A stretch of DNA of 52,568 nt from Ruminococcus sp. (lineage in GTDB: Bacteria; Bacillota; Clostridia; Oscillospirales; Ruminococcaceae), in assembly GCA_017475555.1 (NCBI GenBank), contig JAFVFL010000015.1, positions 1 to 52,568 of the forward strand. The letters are read 5' to 3'. The notes under the pieces were generated by a model that saw nothing but the letters and a program-made list of their open reading frames with translations, did no database searches and was not told the DNA's origin. Made by a program: the position numbers and the translations under genes. Each line of letters begins with the position of its first letter. Positions within the stretch are counted from its first letter, which is position 1. Positions 31,842 to 40,969 of this stretch are shown here, piece by piece.

Positions 31842-33947
31842 ATGAAATTCAAGAAAGTAATAGCGGCAGCATTATCGCTGTTTATGCTTGGCGGCGTGGT
31901 GAGCTACAATGCTCCGGCGTTCAGGGACTTCGCTATCGTTGCTGACGCTGCCGGAGAGTGCTACACCTTCAACAGCACAACAGGTCTGCTGACGCTGAAG
32001 GGCAATGTGGTGCATGATGAGATGACAGGCTTTGAACAGAAGGACGCTGTAAAGAGTATCAAGGCTGCGGAGGGGACTGTGCTACCGGGAGACTGTACGG
32101 AATTGTTTTCAGGTTATGGATACTGTGAAAAAATAGATCTGTCCAATGCCGATGCAAGCGGCTTAACAAATATGAATGGTATGTTCAGCGGGTGTTGGGC
32201 ACTTCCTTCCGTTGATTTGAGTGGCTTTGATACACGCAATGTGACAGATATGGCGTATATGTTCAGTGGGTGCAGTTCCCTGACTTCTCTTGATGTGAGC
32301 AGCTTTGATACAAGCAATGTTACTAAAATGGATGCTATGTTCCAAAAGTGCAGCAAACTCGAATCTCTTGATCTGAGCAGTTTCGATACAAGCAGTGTTA
32401 CTAATATGAACTCTATGTTCAACGGCTGCCAAATGCTCAAAACTATCGACATGAGCAGCTTTGATACAAGAAATGTTACCGATATGGGCTTTATGTTCTA
32501 TCTTTGCGACAGCCTGAGTTCAATCGATCTGAACGGCTTTGATACAAGAAATGTTACCGATATGGGAAGTATGTTCAATAGATGTTTATCACTGACTTCT
32601 CTTGATCTGACCGGCTTTGATACAAGCAATGTCACAAATATGACCTGTATGTTTGCAAGCTGCCAAGTTCTCACAGCACCTGACCTGAGCAACTTTGATA
32701 CAAGTCAGGTGAAGGAAATGCGTGGTATGTTCGGCTTTTGCTACAAAATCACAACGCTTGACCTGAGCAGCTTTGATACGAGCAGCGTAACGGACATGAA
32801 AGGTATGTTCTGGTTCTGTTCCTCCCTCAAAACTCTCAATCTGAGCAGCTTTGATACGAGTAACGTTGAGAGTGCAGATGAAATGTTCCTTAACTGCACG
32901 AATCTTTCACTGCTCACCCTCGGAAAGGACTTCGGCGATATTTCTGAGGGGCATAAGCTGCCAAACGGAAACGGCTGGGTCAATGTAAATGACCCGTCAA
33001 CCGTCATAAGCGGCGAAGGAGATTATGCAGCTATCAATAACGTCGGCGAAAACACCTATATCCAGTACGGACAGATCGTCATTACCGAACAGCCCCCGGA
33101 GGTCGTGTACTTTGAGCCGTATGAGCCTGCCCATATCACGCTAAAGGCATTGGGTGATGACCTGATTTATTCATGGTACTTCAAAACTACGGACAGAACC
33201 ACATTCCTGCTTGACGAGGAATTTGAAGCAAATGAATGGACAGGCAGCTATGACTTTTACGGTCTGACCGGCGGCAGCGGTCTGACAGATAAATACGACG
33301 GCACCGAGATGTACTGCAAGGTCTGGAACAAACAGGGTGCGGAGCTTGAATCCGAGCATTTCACCCTGAAAAAATATCAGGGCGATGTGGACAGGAATAT
33401 CACTATCCGTCTGCCAAAGGTCGGCGAAACCTATGCGGACTACATTGCAGACGTGAACAGTATCGTCCCGGCAGAGCTTATTGTCGGTGATGAAAACTTC
33501 GGCATTGTTCCCAAAAATTCAAACGGAAATTATATCCACGGTGTCAGAAGTATGAACGATGACGATGTGTTCAAGGCGGGTTATCGCTATGAGTTCTGTT
33601 TCAATATGTATCTGCCGGAGTATGTTTCAACAATGGCGATCTACCAGTTCTACAGCAAGGGTCTGATCGTCAACGGCGAAGAACACGGCGGAGCAGATTC
33701 TGTCTACGATGAAGAACGGTATTTTGTGGACTTCTGGACAACTCCAGTCCTCGAAGGCGGACTGCTCGAAGGCGATGTGAATGCAGACGGTTCGTTCAAC
33801 ATTTCAGATGTTGTACTTATGCAGAAGTGGCTGCTTGCCGTTCCGGATACCGCACTCATCGACTGGAAAGCCGGCGACCTCTGCGAAGATGGCAGGCTCG
33901 ATGCGTTTGACCTTAGCCTTATGAGAAATAAGCTGATAAACACCTGA
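31842..33947 (+). CDS. BspA-like repeat surface protein with C-terminal dockerin
   Basis: A 701-residue secreted protein. Signal peptide MKFKKVIAAALSLFMLGGVV; residues 35-100 form a short beta region; residues 100-360 hold about ten repeats of 26 residues of the DUF285/BspA leucine-rich type (pattern FDTSNVTxMxxMFxxCxxLxxLDLS). A linker with an Ig-like stretch (430-530) and an uncharacterised domain (530-640) follow. The end is a type I dockerin with DVNADGSFNISDVV and DLCEDGRLDAFDLS. BspA-like repeats bind host or bacterial surfaces, and the dockerin should fix this protein to a scaffoldin. The ATG at 31842 follows AAAGGAGGGTTGACT. Confidence 0.88.
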   Translation: MKFKKVIAAALSLFMLGGVVSYNAPAFRDFAIVADAAGECYTFNSTTGLLTLKGNVVHDEMTGFEQKDAVKSIKAAEGTVLPGDCTELFSGYGYCEKIDLSNADASGLTNMNGMFSGCWALPSVDLSGFDTRNVTDMAYMFSGCSSLTSLDVSSFDTSNVTKMDAMFQKCSKLESLDLSSFDTSSVTNMNSMFNGCQMLKTIDMSSFDTRNVTDMGFMFYLCDSLSSIDLNGFDTRNVTDMGSMFNRCLSLTSLDLTGFDTSNVTNMTCMFASCQVLTAPDLSNFDTSQVKEMRGMFGFCYKITTLDLSSFDTSSVTDMKGMFWFCSSLKTLNLSSFDTSNVESADEMFLNCTNLSLLTLGKDFGDISEGHKLPNGNGWVNVNDPSTVISGEGDYAAINNVGENTYIQYGQIVITEQPPEVVYFEPYEPAHITLKALGDDLIYSWYFKTTDRTTFLLDEEFEANEWTGSYDFYGLTGGSGLTDKYDGTEMYCKVWNKQGAELESEHFTLKKYQGDVDRNITIRLPKVGETYADYIADVNSIVPAELIVGDENFGIVPKNSNGNYIHGVRSMNDDDVFKAGYRYEFCFNMYLPEYVSTMAIYQFYSKGLIVNGEEHGGADSVYDEERYFVDFWTTPVLEGGLLEGDVNADGSFNISDVVLMQKWLLAVPDTALIDWKAGDLCEDGRLDAFDLSLMRNKLINT
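32146..32905 (+). repeat. 78-nt tandem repeats encoding BspA-like units
   Basis: About ten in-frame units, nine of them with a TTYGAYAC core (Phe-Asp-Thr), for example at 32226, 32304 and 32382, exactly 78 nt apart. Units differ by many synonymous changes, so the array is not freshly amplified. Confidence 0.85.
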
Positions 33948-34006
33948 TACCGCACCGCTGCACCGGTGCGTGTCATAAATAAAATGTTCTGTAAGGGGAA
34001 CAAATC

Positions 34007-34036
34007 ACGGCTCTGAAAGCGATTTCAGAGCCGTTT
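34007..34036 (+). terminator. Terminator between the BspA-like and AraC genes
   Basis: A 12-bp perfect stem ACGGCTCTGAAA (34007-34018) and TTTCAGAGCCGT (34023-34034), loop GCGA, then TTCACATT. A smaller hairpin CGCACCG/CGGTGCG lies at about 33952-33970. The genes converge, so it may serve both. Confidence 0.7.
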
Positions 34037-34089
34037 CACATTATATCTCCTCCGGGGCACACAAAATGTCAGCTTCCGGCAAGAGCCTG

Positions 34090-34917
34090 TTATTTGCACC
34101 TCTGCCTCCGGTACTCCGCCGGTGTCACGCCATAGACCGATTTGAAATGCCGGCTGAAATATGAATCGCTCCTGTAGCCTACGAACTTACCGATGTATTT
34201 CACCGTCAGCCCGTGGTCATTTTCCAGAAGCTCCGCCGCCTTTTCAGCTCTTGCCTTCATAACGTCCTGATTCACGCTTATGCCAAATATCCTCTTGTAG
34301 CTATGCTGAAAGTAGGACACGCTTATCATCAGCTCCTCTGCCATATCTGCCGCTCTCCACTCTCTGCCGGGATAGGTGTGTATAAGCTGCCGTATCTCAA
34401 AGAGTCTGCCGCTGAGCATATTCCTTTGATCCGTCTGCACCGCATTCTCCATAAATAATTCTGTTTTCCCCTGATCCGGACGCTCTGAGCAGGCCTCGGC
34501 AAGCTTGAACATAAGCATCTCAAAGCACCTTTCTATCGTCTCTGTGTTATACCTGTTCCCGGAATAGAATTCATACATCATATATTTCAGGACCGAGGCA
34601 AGCTGCTTTGAATTATATGCAAAAATCGGCGTATTCAGCGGTATCCGCAGCCTGTGGATAAGCTGTATATCCTCTTCATCAGGAGTGAAGTGCAGCCAGT
34701 CGTTTATATACAGGTCTGTTTCAGCATAGTAATATTCAGGAATGCCGGGGGTGTATATGATAAATGAGCCGGAAACTGCATGGATATTTTCATGTCCGAC
34801 AACGAAAACAGCCGGTGACTTGACGAGGAGCAGCAGCCAGTCCCCGATACCCTCCGGGCGGTCTATAAGAAAGCTGCCGCTGTGCTTGTGATTACAGCCG
34901 ATAGCGTCTATGTTCAT
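34090..34917 (-). CDS. AraC-family transcriptional regulator
   Basis: 275 residues: an N-terminal cupin-like sensing domain (1-165; IIYTPGIPEYYYAETD, NDWLHFTPDEED) and a C-terminal double HTH of the AraC/XylS type (about 175-275; WRAADMAEELMISVSYFQHSYKRIFG, then IGKFVGYRSDSYFSRHFKSVYGVTPAEYRR). It probably senses a sugar released from pectin and activates the divergently transcribed rhamnogalacturonan lyase gene. The shared intergenic region carries three spaced repeats. I use ATG 34917 with GAAAGGAGCG before it; an upstream in-frame start at 34995 lies within the promoter region. Confidence 0.9.
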   Translation of the reverse strand: MNIDAIGCNHKHSGSFLIDRPEGIGDWLLLLVKSPAVFVVGHENIHAVSGSFIIYTPGIPEYYYAETDLYINDWLHFTPDEEDIQLIHRLRIPLNTPIFAYNSKQLASVLKYMMYEFYSGNRYNTETIERCFEMLMFKLAEACSERPDQGKTELFMENAVQTDQRNMLSGRLFEIRQLIHTYPGREWRAADMAEELMISVSYFQHSYKRIFGISVNQDVMKARAEKAAELLENDHGLTVKYIGKFVGYRSDSYFSRHFKSVYGVTPAEYRRQRCK

Positions 34918-34942
34918 GATTTTCCACGCTCCTTTCAATAAT

Positions 34943-34971
34943 ATTTTACATCGCTGCGAAGTTTGTGTCAA
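34943..34971 (-). promoter_or_regulatory. Promoter of the AraC regulator
   Basis: On the minus strand, perfect TTGACA (34966-34971), 17-bp spacer, TAAAAT (34943-34948). Confidence 0.8.
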
Positions 34972-34974
34972 TAT

Positions 34975-35036
34975 TTTTCTGTAACTTTTCTGCACTTTTT
35001 TAAATTTTCTGCTATTTATTATATTTTTCTGCTATT
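34975..35036 (+). promoter_or_regulatory. Direct repeats, probable AraC-regulator operator
   Basis: TTTTCTG occurs at 34975, 34986, 35005 and 35025. The last two copies extend to an identical TTTTCTGCTATT, 20 bp apart, and the one at 34986 (TTTTCTGCACTT) is 19 bp further up. The array fills the space between the two divergent -35 boxes and ends 18 bp before the lyase promoter, the usual place for an AraC-type activator on two-turn direct repeats. Confidence 0.6.
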
Positions 35037-35054
35037 ATTGAGCAGGATTTTTCA

Positions 35055-35083
35055 TTGACAAATTATAATATATATATTAAAAT
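35055..35083 (+). promoter_or_regulatory. Promoter of the rhamnogalacturonan lyase
   Basis: TTGACA (35055-35060), 17-bp AT-only spacer, TAAAAT (35078-35083), leader of about 55 nt. Confidence 0.75.
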
Positions 35084-35143
35084 AATCATAGTTGGTTTAA
35101 AATTTCAGATAATTCAAATTCTATTCTGAAAGGAGTTTTTACA

Positions 35144-37693
35144 ATGAGCAAACTGAAAAAGTGCCTCCCTCCGGCACTTGCGGCAGCTCTGATCATACAG
35201 GCTTTCCCCTCTCTGCCTGCTTCTGAGTCTGTAAATGCCGCCGAGGGCTCGTATCTCTACGGCGACATGGACGGAGATGAGATCCTCAGCTCGTTCGATC
35301 TTGTACTTCTCAGGCAGGCTGCTGCCGACGGTACAAGGCTCAGCGATATCACAAAGGTGACGTCAGACCTGAATGCTGACGGAAAGCTGGACAGTGCCGA
35401 TCTGACGCTTTTGCAGGATCATCTCCTCGGCAAAAAGGTGAAATTCCCGGCCGGAGTATGGTACACGCCTTCAGAAGAGCAGCCGTATAATGGACAGCGT
35501 GTGCTCACCGGAAGCCGTATGTATGAGTATCTTGACCGTGGTACATATGCTGTAAACGCCGGAAATTCCGCATTTGTAAGCTGGAGACTCCTTGCCTCGG
35601 ACGAACCTGATGTCGGATTCAATGTGTACCGTACAACCGACGGCGTTGCCGTAAAGCTGAACGATGAGCCTGTCACCGGCGGTACTAATTACACGGACAC
35701 GACCGCCGACCTCACAAAGGATAACACCTACTACGTCACCACGGTCTACAACGGCGTGGAGACACCCACCGACGGCGATTACACCCTCAAAGCCGGAGAT
35801 TCGATATTCACCAAGGGAAATAATGGTGCGGCAAAGGTGATACCGATACACGAGGGCGGAACTATCCATTTCGTATGGGTCGGAGACTTTAACGGCGACG
35901 GAGCTTATGACTTCCTCGTTGACCGCACGACCGATGACCACCAGAAGCTCGAAGCGTATCTCAACGACGGCACATACCTCTGGACGCTCGATTTAGGCTA
36001 TAACTCGGAAAACAAAAACAATATAACTCCCGGAGCCTCTACCATTGATGTCGGTATGTGGGACGGTGCGACTGTTTACGATATCGACTGTGACGGAACA
36101 GCTGAGGTGCTTGTACGCATAGCTGACGGAGTTACATTCGGTGACGGAAAAACATACACGAACAATATCACTAATGGTCAGGCTATCGCCGTGATAAATG
36201 GCATGACAGGCTCTCTTGAGGCGAGTGCTGCTGTGCCGGACGATTATATCAGCATAGGGCCTATGGCGTGCATGATGGAGATAGGCTACCTTGACGGCGT
36301 TCACCCAAGCCTCGTGTGCTGGCTGAAAAACCGCAATGCCGACAAGAGCTTCAACAGCATTATGGCGACCTACGGCTACGGCGGCGGAGATACCTTCAAG
36401 CTTGAGTGGAAGTACAACGCTAATGCTATGGGCGGTGCTGAGGCTCACCAGTTCCGTGTTGAGGACGTTGACTACGACGGCAAGGACGAGGTTCTCCACA
36501 TGGGCTACGCTATCAACGGTGACGGCACTCTGAGATATCAGGTCAAGGACGTTGTTCACGGCGACCGCTGGCACGTTACAGCATTCTCCAATGCTCAGAA
36601 CGGCAAGGAGATGTGGGGCTACGGAGTACAGCAGAGAAACCCGAATACTCTTCTGGAATACATCTATAACGCCTCTACCGGTGAGCTTTTGTGGACAAAT
36701 TACGGCGGAGACGGAACTATCGACATCGGCCGTGGTGACATAGGAGATGTTGACCCGACACATGAGGGATATGAGGTGTGGTCGTTCCAGGGAATGTACG
36801 ACATGAACGGCAATAAGATAAGCGATACGAATGCTTATCCCTCGCTGAAGCTCTACTGGGACGGCGACCTGCTCAGCGAATCCTACAACGACAGCAAGAT
36901 CGAAAAGTGGAATTATCAGACGCAGGGCGTTGAGAGACTTGCAACAACATGGAAGATAACCGGCTGTTCGTCCAGCGACAGAGGAGCACCGATGTTCTAC
37001 GGCGATATCCTCGGTGACTGGCGTGAGGAAGTGATCTGCACCGGAAGCGACTTTGCAAGCCTTGTCGTTATCTCCACGACCATGCCTACTGAATACAGAT
37101 TCAATACGCTTTCGCAGGATCCCGCCTACCGAAACGACATGACCTCTAAGGGCTATGTTCAGTCGAATATGCTCAGCTACTTCCTCGGCACGGACATGGA
37201 AACTCCGCCTCAGCCGGATATCAATATCATCGGTCAGGTCGCACTTGACGAAAATTCTGTCTACGCCCTCCGCAACGTAAACAGCGGAAGATGTATGGAC
37301 GTTTACAAGTCCGGTACAGCTGACGGCACCAACGTACAGCAGTACAGCACAGTCGCCAACAAGGCGAACAATACATGGAAAGTAAAGAGCACAGGCGACG
37401 GATATTACTACATCATCTCTCAGCTTTCAGACGGCACCTCTGGCTACCTGACTGTTGCAGGCGGTGAGAACAAGGACGGCACTAATATTGAGATATCCTC
37501 GTTCACCGGCGGCGACTCGCAGAAATTCGCACTGAAACGCAATTCAGACGGCTCGTACATGATACTTACGAAGGTATCCGGCGAAAAGAAGTGTGTGGAG
37601 GTCATCAATGCTGAGACCGAAGCCGGTGCGAATGTACAGCAATGGGTACTCACCGGCAGCACCTGTCAGAACTGGAAATTCGAGAAAGTCTGA
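35144..37693 (+). CDS. Dockerin-bearing rhamnogalacturonan lyase, polysaccharide lyase family 11
   Basis: An 849-residue secreted pectinase. Signal peptide (residues 1-33), then an N-terminal type I dockerin (38-100; DMDGDEILSSFDLVLL and DLNADGKLDSADLTLL). The PL11 catalytic domain follows (about 104-690) with family stretches such as LDRGTYAVNAGNSAFVSWRL, WVGDFNGDGAYDFLVDR, EAHQFRVEDVDYDGKDE, GDRWHVTAFS and SDRGAPMFYGDILGDWREE. A C-terminal ricin-type beta-trefoil (705-849) has NVNSGRCMDVY and QQWVLTGSTCQNWKF. The family cleaves the rhamnogalacturonan I backbone by beta-elimination, and the trefoil probably binds sugar. Dockerins are more often C-terminal. GAAAGGAG precedes the ATG. Confidence 0.93.
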   Translation: MSKLKKCLPPALAAALIIQAFPSLPASESVNAAEGSYLYGDMDGDEILSSFDLVLLRQAAADGTRLSDITKVTSDLNADGKLDSADLTLLQDHLLGKKVKFPAGVWYTPSEEQPYNGQRVLTGSRMYEYLDRGTYAVNAGNSAFVSWRLLASDEPDVGFNVYRTTDGVAVKLNDEPVTGGTNYTDTTADLTKDNTYYVTTVYNGVETPTDGDYTLKAGDSIFTKGNNGAAKVIPIHEGGTIHFVWVGDFNGDGAYDFLVDRTTDDHQKLEAYLNDGTYLWTLDLGYNSENKNNITPGASTIDVGMWDGATVYDIDCDGTAEVLVRIADGVTFGDGKTYTNNITNGQAIAVINGMTGSLEASAAVPDDYISIGPMACMMEIGYLDGVHPSLVCWLKNRNADKSFNSIMATYGYGGGDTFKLEWKYNANAMGGAEAHQFRVEDVDYDGKDEVLHMGYAINGDGTLRYQVKDVVHGDRWHVTAFSNAQNGKEMWGYGVQQRNPNTLLEYIYNASTGELLWTNYGGDGTIDIGRGDIGDVDPTHEGYEVWSFQGMYDMNGNKISDTNAYPSLKLYWDGDLLSESYNDSKIEKWNYQTQGVERLATTWKITGCSSSDRGAPMFYGDILGDWREEVICTGSDFASLVVISTTMPTEYRFNTLSQDPAYRNDMTSKGYVQSNMLSYFLGTDMETPPQPDINIIGQVALDENSVYALRNVNSGRCMDVYKSGTADGTNVQQYSTVANKANNTWKVKSTGDGYYYIISQLSDGTSGYLTVAGGENKDGTNIEISSFTGGDSQKFALKRNSDGSYMILTKVSGEKKCVEVINAETEAGANVQQWVLTGSTCQNWKFEKV

Positions 37694-37780
37694 AAAAGCT
37701 GTAATAAGGACTAACGCCGTATCTGCACTTTCAGCGTATGGTTCTGATATTTTAAATTTAAATAGTAAGGGACAAATCAG

Positions 37781-37813
37781 AAAGCAGCTGTACCTGACCG
37801 GTACAGCTGCTTT
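37781..37813. terminator. Bidirectional hairpin between lyase and asnB
   Basis: A 14-bp perfect stem AAAGCAGCTGTACC (37781-37794) and GGTACAGCTGCTTT (37800-37813) with loop TGACC. The T tract is short on both strands, but the position between convergent genes suggests termination. Confidence 0.6.
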
Positions 37814-37884
37814 GCTATATCCTCATATTCCTTGTATACCCTGCCTGTCTGTTCTCTACGGCATCAAGCGTTTTTTCAAATTCC

Positions 37885-39462
37885 TTATACGCCGCTGTCT
37901 CCATAGTTCGAGAGAACTCTTGCGGAGGGATCGTTTACATTGCAGCCCTCCCAATCCTTGTTCGGCATCCAGAAATCAACTATCATGCCGCTCTGACCGG
38001 GGTAGTATTTCTCAAATATATCCCGGTACAGCAATGATTCCTTTGTGAACGGCTGTGCATGGTCATACTCAGCTGCACGTACCTCAAGCTCCCTGTCAGA
38101 GTATATGCTCTCTGCATACTCCTTGAGGTCATCAACGAGCGAATGCCCCACCGCATCAGAAAATGCAGCCTTTTCCCTGTACAGGATATCGTGCGGAAGA
38201 TAGTCGCCCTCAAATGCACGGCGAAGGAGGTATTTTCCCTTGTTGTACTTATTCAGCTTCATCTCCGGGTCAACAGCCATCACGTACCGGACAAAATCAA
38301 GGTCGCCGAACGGAACTCTCGCTTCGAGAGAATTGACTGATATACACCTGTCTGCACGGAGAACATCATACATATGCAGCTCCCGGACACGCTTTGCTGA
38401 TTCCTCCTGAAATGCCTCCGCAGAGGGTGCAAAGTCGGTATATTTATAGCCAAAAAGCTCATCAGATATCTCACCCGTCAGAAGCACCCTGATATCAGTC
38501 TGCTCATGTATCGCCCTGCACAGCAGATACATACCCATGCTTGCACGTATCGTCGTAATGTCATAGGTGCCAAGCAGCTTCACGACCTCGTCAAGTGCGT
38601 TTATAACATCGTCCCTTGTGATGATGACCTCTGTATGCTCACTGCCTATATGGTCAGCGACCTGCTTTGCGTATTTCAGGTCGATAGCATCTATATCCAT
38701 TCCTATCGCAAAGGTCTTTATCGGCTTTTTCAGCTTTTTCGCAGCGATCGAGCATACAAGCGATGAATCAAGTCCTCCGGAAAGGAGAAATCCGACCTCA
38801 GCATCTGAATCGAGCCGCTTTTCAACTCCTGCCGTAAGCTTGTCGTGTATATTCCTGCAAACCGTGTCGATATCGTCACGGATAACGCTTTTCACCTCAG
38901 TTATATCGCAATAGCTTATAAACTCTCCGTCCTTGTAGTAATGTCCCGGCGGGAACGGCATTATCCTGCGGCATATCCCCACAAGGTTCTTCGGCTCGCT
39001 TGCAAATACTATATCTCCGCCGCTGTAGCCGTAATAGAGAGGGCGTATGCCTATCGGGTCCCTTGCCGCAATAAAGCTCTTTTTCTCTCCGTCATAAATA
39101 ACACACGCAAACTCCGCATCGAGCATTGCGAACATATCCGTTCCGTATTCCCTGTACATCGGAAGTATTATCTCGCAGTCACTGTCGCTCCTGAAAACAT
39201 ATCCACGGCTTATGAGCACATCCCTGACCTTCCTGAAGCCATAAAGCTCGCCGTTGCAGACCGCATAGCTGCCGTCAAGCATAAACGGCTGCATTCCCTC
39301 CGGAGTAAGTCCCATGATAGACAGCCGCTGAAATCCGAGAACTCCGCCGCCTATATCAATGATGCGGCAGTCATCAGGGCCTCTTGAAATAGTCGCCTCA
39401 AGTCCCCTTGTGACCTTTTCCATGCCGCCCGCAGCACCGCAGTACGCCATTATTGTACACAT
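37885..39462 (-). CDS. asnB: Asparagine synthase (glutamine-hydrolysing)
   Basis: 525 residues. An N-terminal class II glutaminase domain with Cys2 as nucleophile after Met removal (MCTIMAYCG), RLSIMGLTPEGMQP and CNGELYG; then a C-terminal synthetase domain with the PP-loop SGGLDSSLV (about residue 230), LLTGEISDELFGY and EARVPFGD. It makes Asn from Asp, ATP and Gln. It is the last gene of gltB-gltD-asnB, 20 nt after gltD, with GGAGGAATAGC before the ATG. Co-transcription joins Glu and Asn synthesis. Confidence 0.94.
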   Translation of the reverse strand: MCTIMAYCGAAGGMEKVTRGLEATISRGPDDCRIIDIGGGVLGFQRLSIMGLTPEGMQPFMLDGSYAVCNGELYGFRKVRDVLISRGYVFRSDSDCEIILPMYREYGTDMFAMLDAEFACVIYDGEKKSFIAARDPIGIRPLYYGYSGGDIVFASEPKNLVGICRRIMPFPPGHYYKDGEFISYCDITEVKSVIRDDIDTVCRNIHDKLTAGVEKRLDSDAEVGFLLSGGLDSSLVCSIAAKKLKKPIKTFAIGMDIDAIDLKYAKQVADHIGSEHTEVIITRDDVINALDEVVKLLGTYDITTIRASMGMYLLCRAIHEQTDIRVLLTGEISDELFGYKYTDFAPSAEAFQEESAKRVRELHMYDVLRADRCISVNSLEARVPFGDLDFVRYVMAVDPEMKLNKYNKGKYLLRRAFEGDYLPHDILYREKAAFSDAVGHSLVDDLKEYAESIYSDRELEVRAAEYDHAQPFTKESLLYRDIFEKYYPGQSGMIVDFWMPNKDWEGCNVNDPSARVLSNYGDSGV

Positions 39463-39482
39463 CTGCTATTCCTCCATCAATT

Positions 39483-40967
39483 TCAGAAATTGGTATAACC
39501 CATAAGGTATCTGTCGACTGCGGCAGCACAGTCACGTCCCTCACGGATCGCACGTACCACGAGCGACTGACCTATGTGCATATCTCCTGCCGTGAATACC
39601 TTGGGTACGCTCGAAGCGAAATCTCCCTCAGCTGACGCAACTGCGTTTCTCCCCGTAAGCTCAACGCCGAATGCCTCGGCAACATAGCTCTGACAGCCGA
39701 TAAAGCCTGCTGCGATAAGGCACAGCTCGCACGGAAGTATCTCCTCGCTGCCCTGTATCTCCTGCGGAACGCTTCTTCCGCTCTCATGGTCACGTACAAA
39801 TTCAAGCTTTACTGTCTTTACTGCCGATAATTTACCCTCTCCGTCCTTGATAAATTCCTTCACTGTCGTGCAGTAACGCCTCGGATCCTCCCCGAATACA
39901 GCAATGGCTTCCTCCTGTCCGTAGTCAGTCTTCTTGACCCTCGGATATTCCGGCCACGGATTGCTCTCAGCTCTCTCCTCCGGCGGCTCAGGCATCATTT
40001 CCAGCTGAATAACTGAGCTGCACCCGTGTCTTACAGATGTACCAACACAGTCGTTTCCGGTATCACCGCCGCCTATGATCACAACGTTCTTGTCCTTTGC
40101 GGATATGTAATTTCCGTCGCTCAGTCCGGAATCAAGAAGGCTCTTTGTCGTCGCTTTCAGGAAGTCCACAGCGAAATATATACCCTCAGCATCCCGTCCC
40201 TCAGCCTTTATATCCCTCGGCTGTGACGAGCCGCACGCAAGCACTACTGCCTCATTTTCGCTCAGCAGCTCCTCAGCTGTGATATCTCTTCCGACGTCAC
40301 AGCCGAGGACGAACCTGACACCCTCAGCCTTCATAAGCTCCGTCCGTCTTTCGATTATGTGCTTTTCGAGCTTCATGTTCGGTATCCCATACATCAGCAG
40401 TCCGCCGGGTCTGTCAGAACGCTCATATACAGTGACGCTGTGTCCCCTCTTGTTAAGGGTGTCAGCTGCCGCAAGACCGGCAGGGCCCGAACCGATGACT
40501 GCGATACGCTTTCCGCTGTGCATATGCGGTATCTCCGGGGTGATGAGCCCGTTCTCAAAGCCGTATTCTATTATTGCATTTTCATTTTCCTTTACCGACA
40601 CCGGGTCGCCGTAAAGTCCGCAGGTACACGCCTTCTCGCACAGTGCCGGGCATACCCTCGATGTGAACTCAGGAAAATTATTCGTCATCAGCAGCCGTCC
40701 GAGAGCCTGCTCCCTCTGATCCTGCCAGAGCAGGTCGTTCCATTCCGGGACAAGGTTGTTCAGCGGACAGCCGGATATCATACCGCAGAGCATTTTTCCG
40801 TTCTGACAAAACGGCACTCCGCAGTCCATACATCTTCCAGCCTGCTCCTTTCGCTCCTCCCAGCTGAGCGGCTCGTGGAATTCATTAAAATTCTTTATTC
40901 TTTCAAGAGGCTCTGCTGCTCTGTTGTCAGTCCTCGTAAAATCCAGAAATCCTGTAGGCTTTCCCAT
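39483..40967 (-). CDS. gltD: Glutamate synthase small subunit
   Basis: A 494-residue beta subunit. An N-terminal Fe-S region with CMDCGVPFCQ, CPLNN and CPALCEKACTCGL; the FAD site GSGPAGLAAADTLNKRGHSVTVYE; NADPH-binding VIIGGGDTGNDCVGTSVRHG; and a C-terminal TAGDMHIGQSLVVRAIREGR. It passes electrons from NADPH to the large subunit. I use ATG 40967, since GGAGG is at the right distance. The GTG at 40973 lies only one base from that site. Two bases separate it from the gltB stop. Confidence 0.95.
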   Translation of the reverse strand: MGKPTGFLDFTRTDNRAAEPLERIKNFNEFHEPLSWEERKEQAGRCMDCGVPFCQNGKMLCGMISGCPLNNLVPEWNDLLWQDQREQALGRLLMTNNFPEFTSRVCPALCEKACTCGLYGDPVSVKENENAIIEYGFENGLITPEIPHMHSGKRIAVIGSGPAGLAAADTLNKRGHSVTVYERSDRPGGLLMYGIPNMKLEKHIIERRTELMKAEGVRFVLGCDVGRDITAEELLSENEAVVLACGSSQPRDIKAEGRDAEGIYFAVDFLKATTKSLLDSGLSDGNYISAKDKNVVIIGGGDTGNDCVGTSVRHGCSSVIQLEMMPEPPEERAESNPWPEYPRVKKTDYGQEEAIAVFGEDPRRYCTTVKEFIKDGEGKLSAVKTVKLEFVRDHESGRSVPQEIQGSEEILPCELCLIAAGFIGCQSYVAEAFGVELTGRNAVASAEGDFASSVPKVFTAGDMHIGQSLVVRAIREGRDCAAAVDRYLMGYTNF

Positions 40968-40969
40968 GC

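Noticed and set aside
32146..32905. Regular repeats considered as a CRISPR array
   Set aside because: 78-nt in-frame coding units with synonymous drift, translating into BspA-type repeats; no unique spacers.
35993..36763. 256-codon minus-strand reading frame inside the PL11 lyase gene
   Set aside because: The lyase frame is certain. This one is an antisense shadow.
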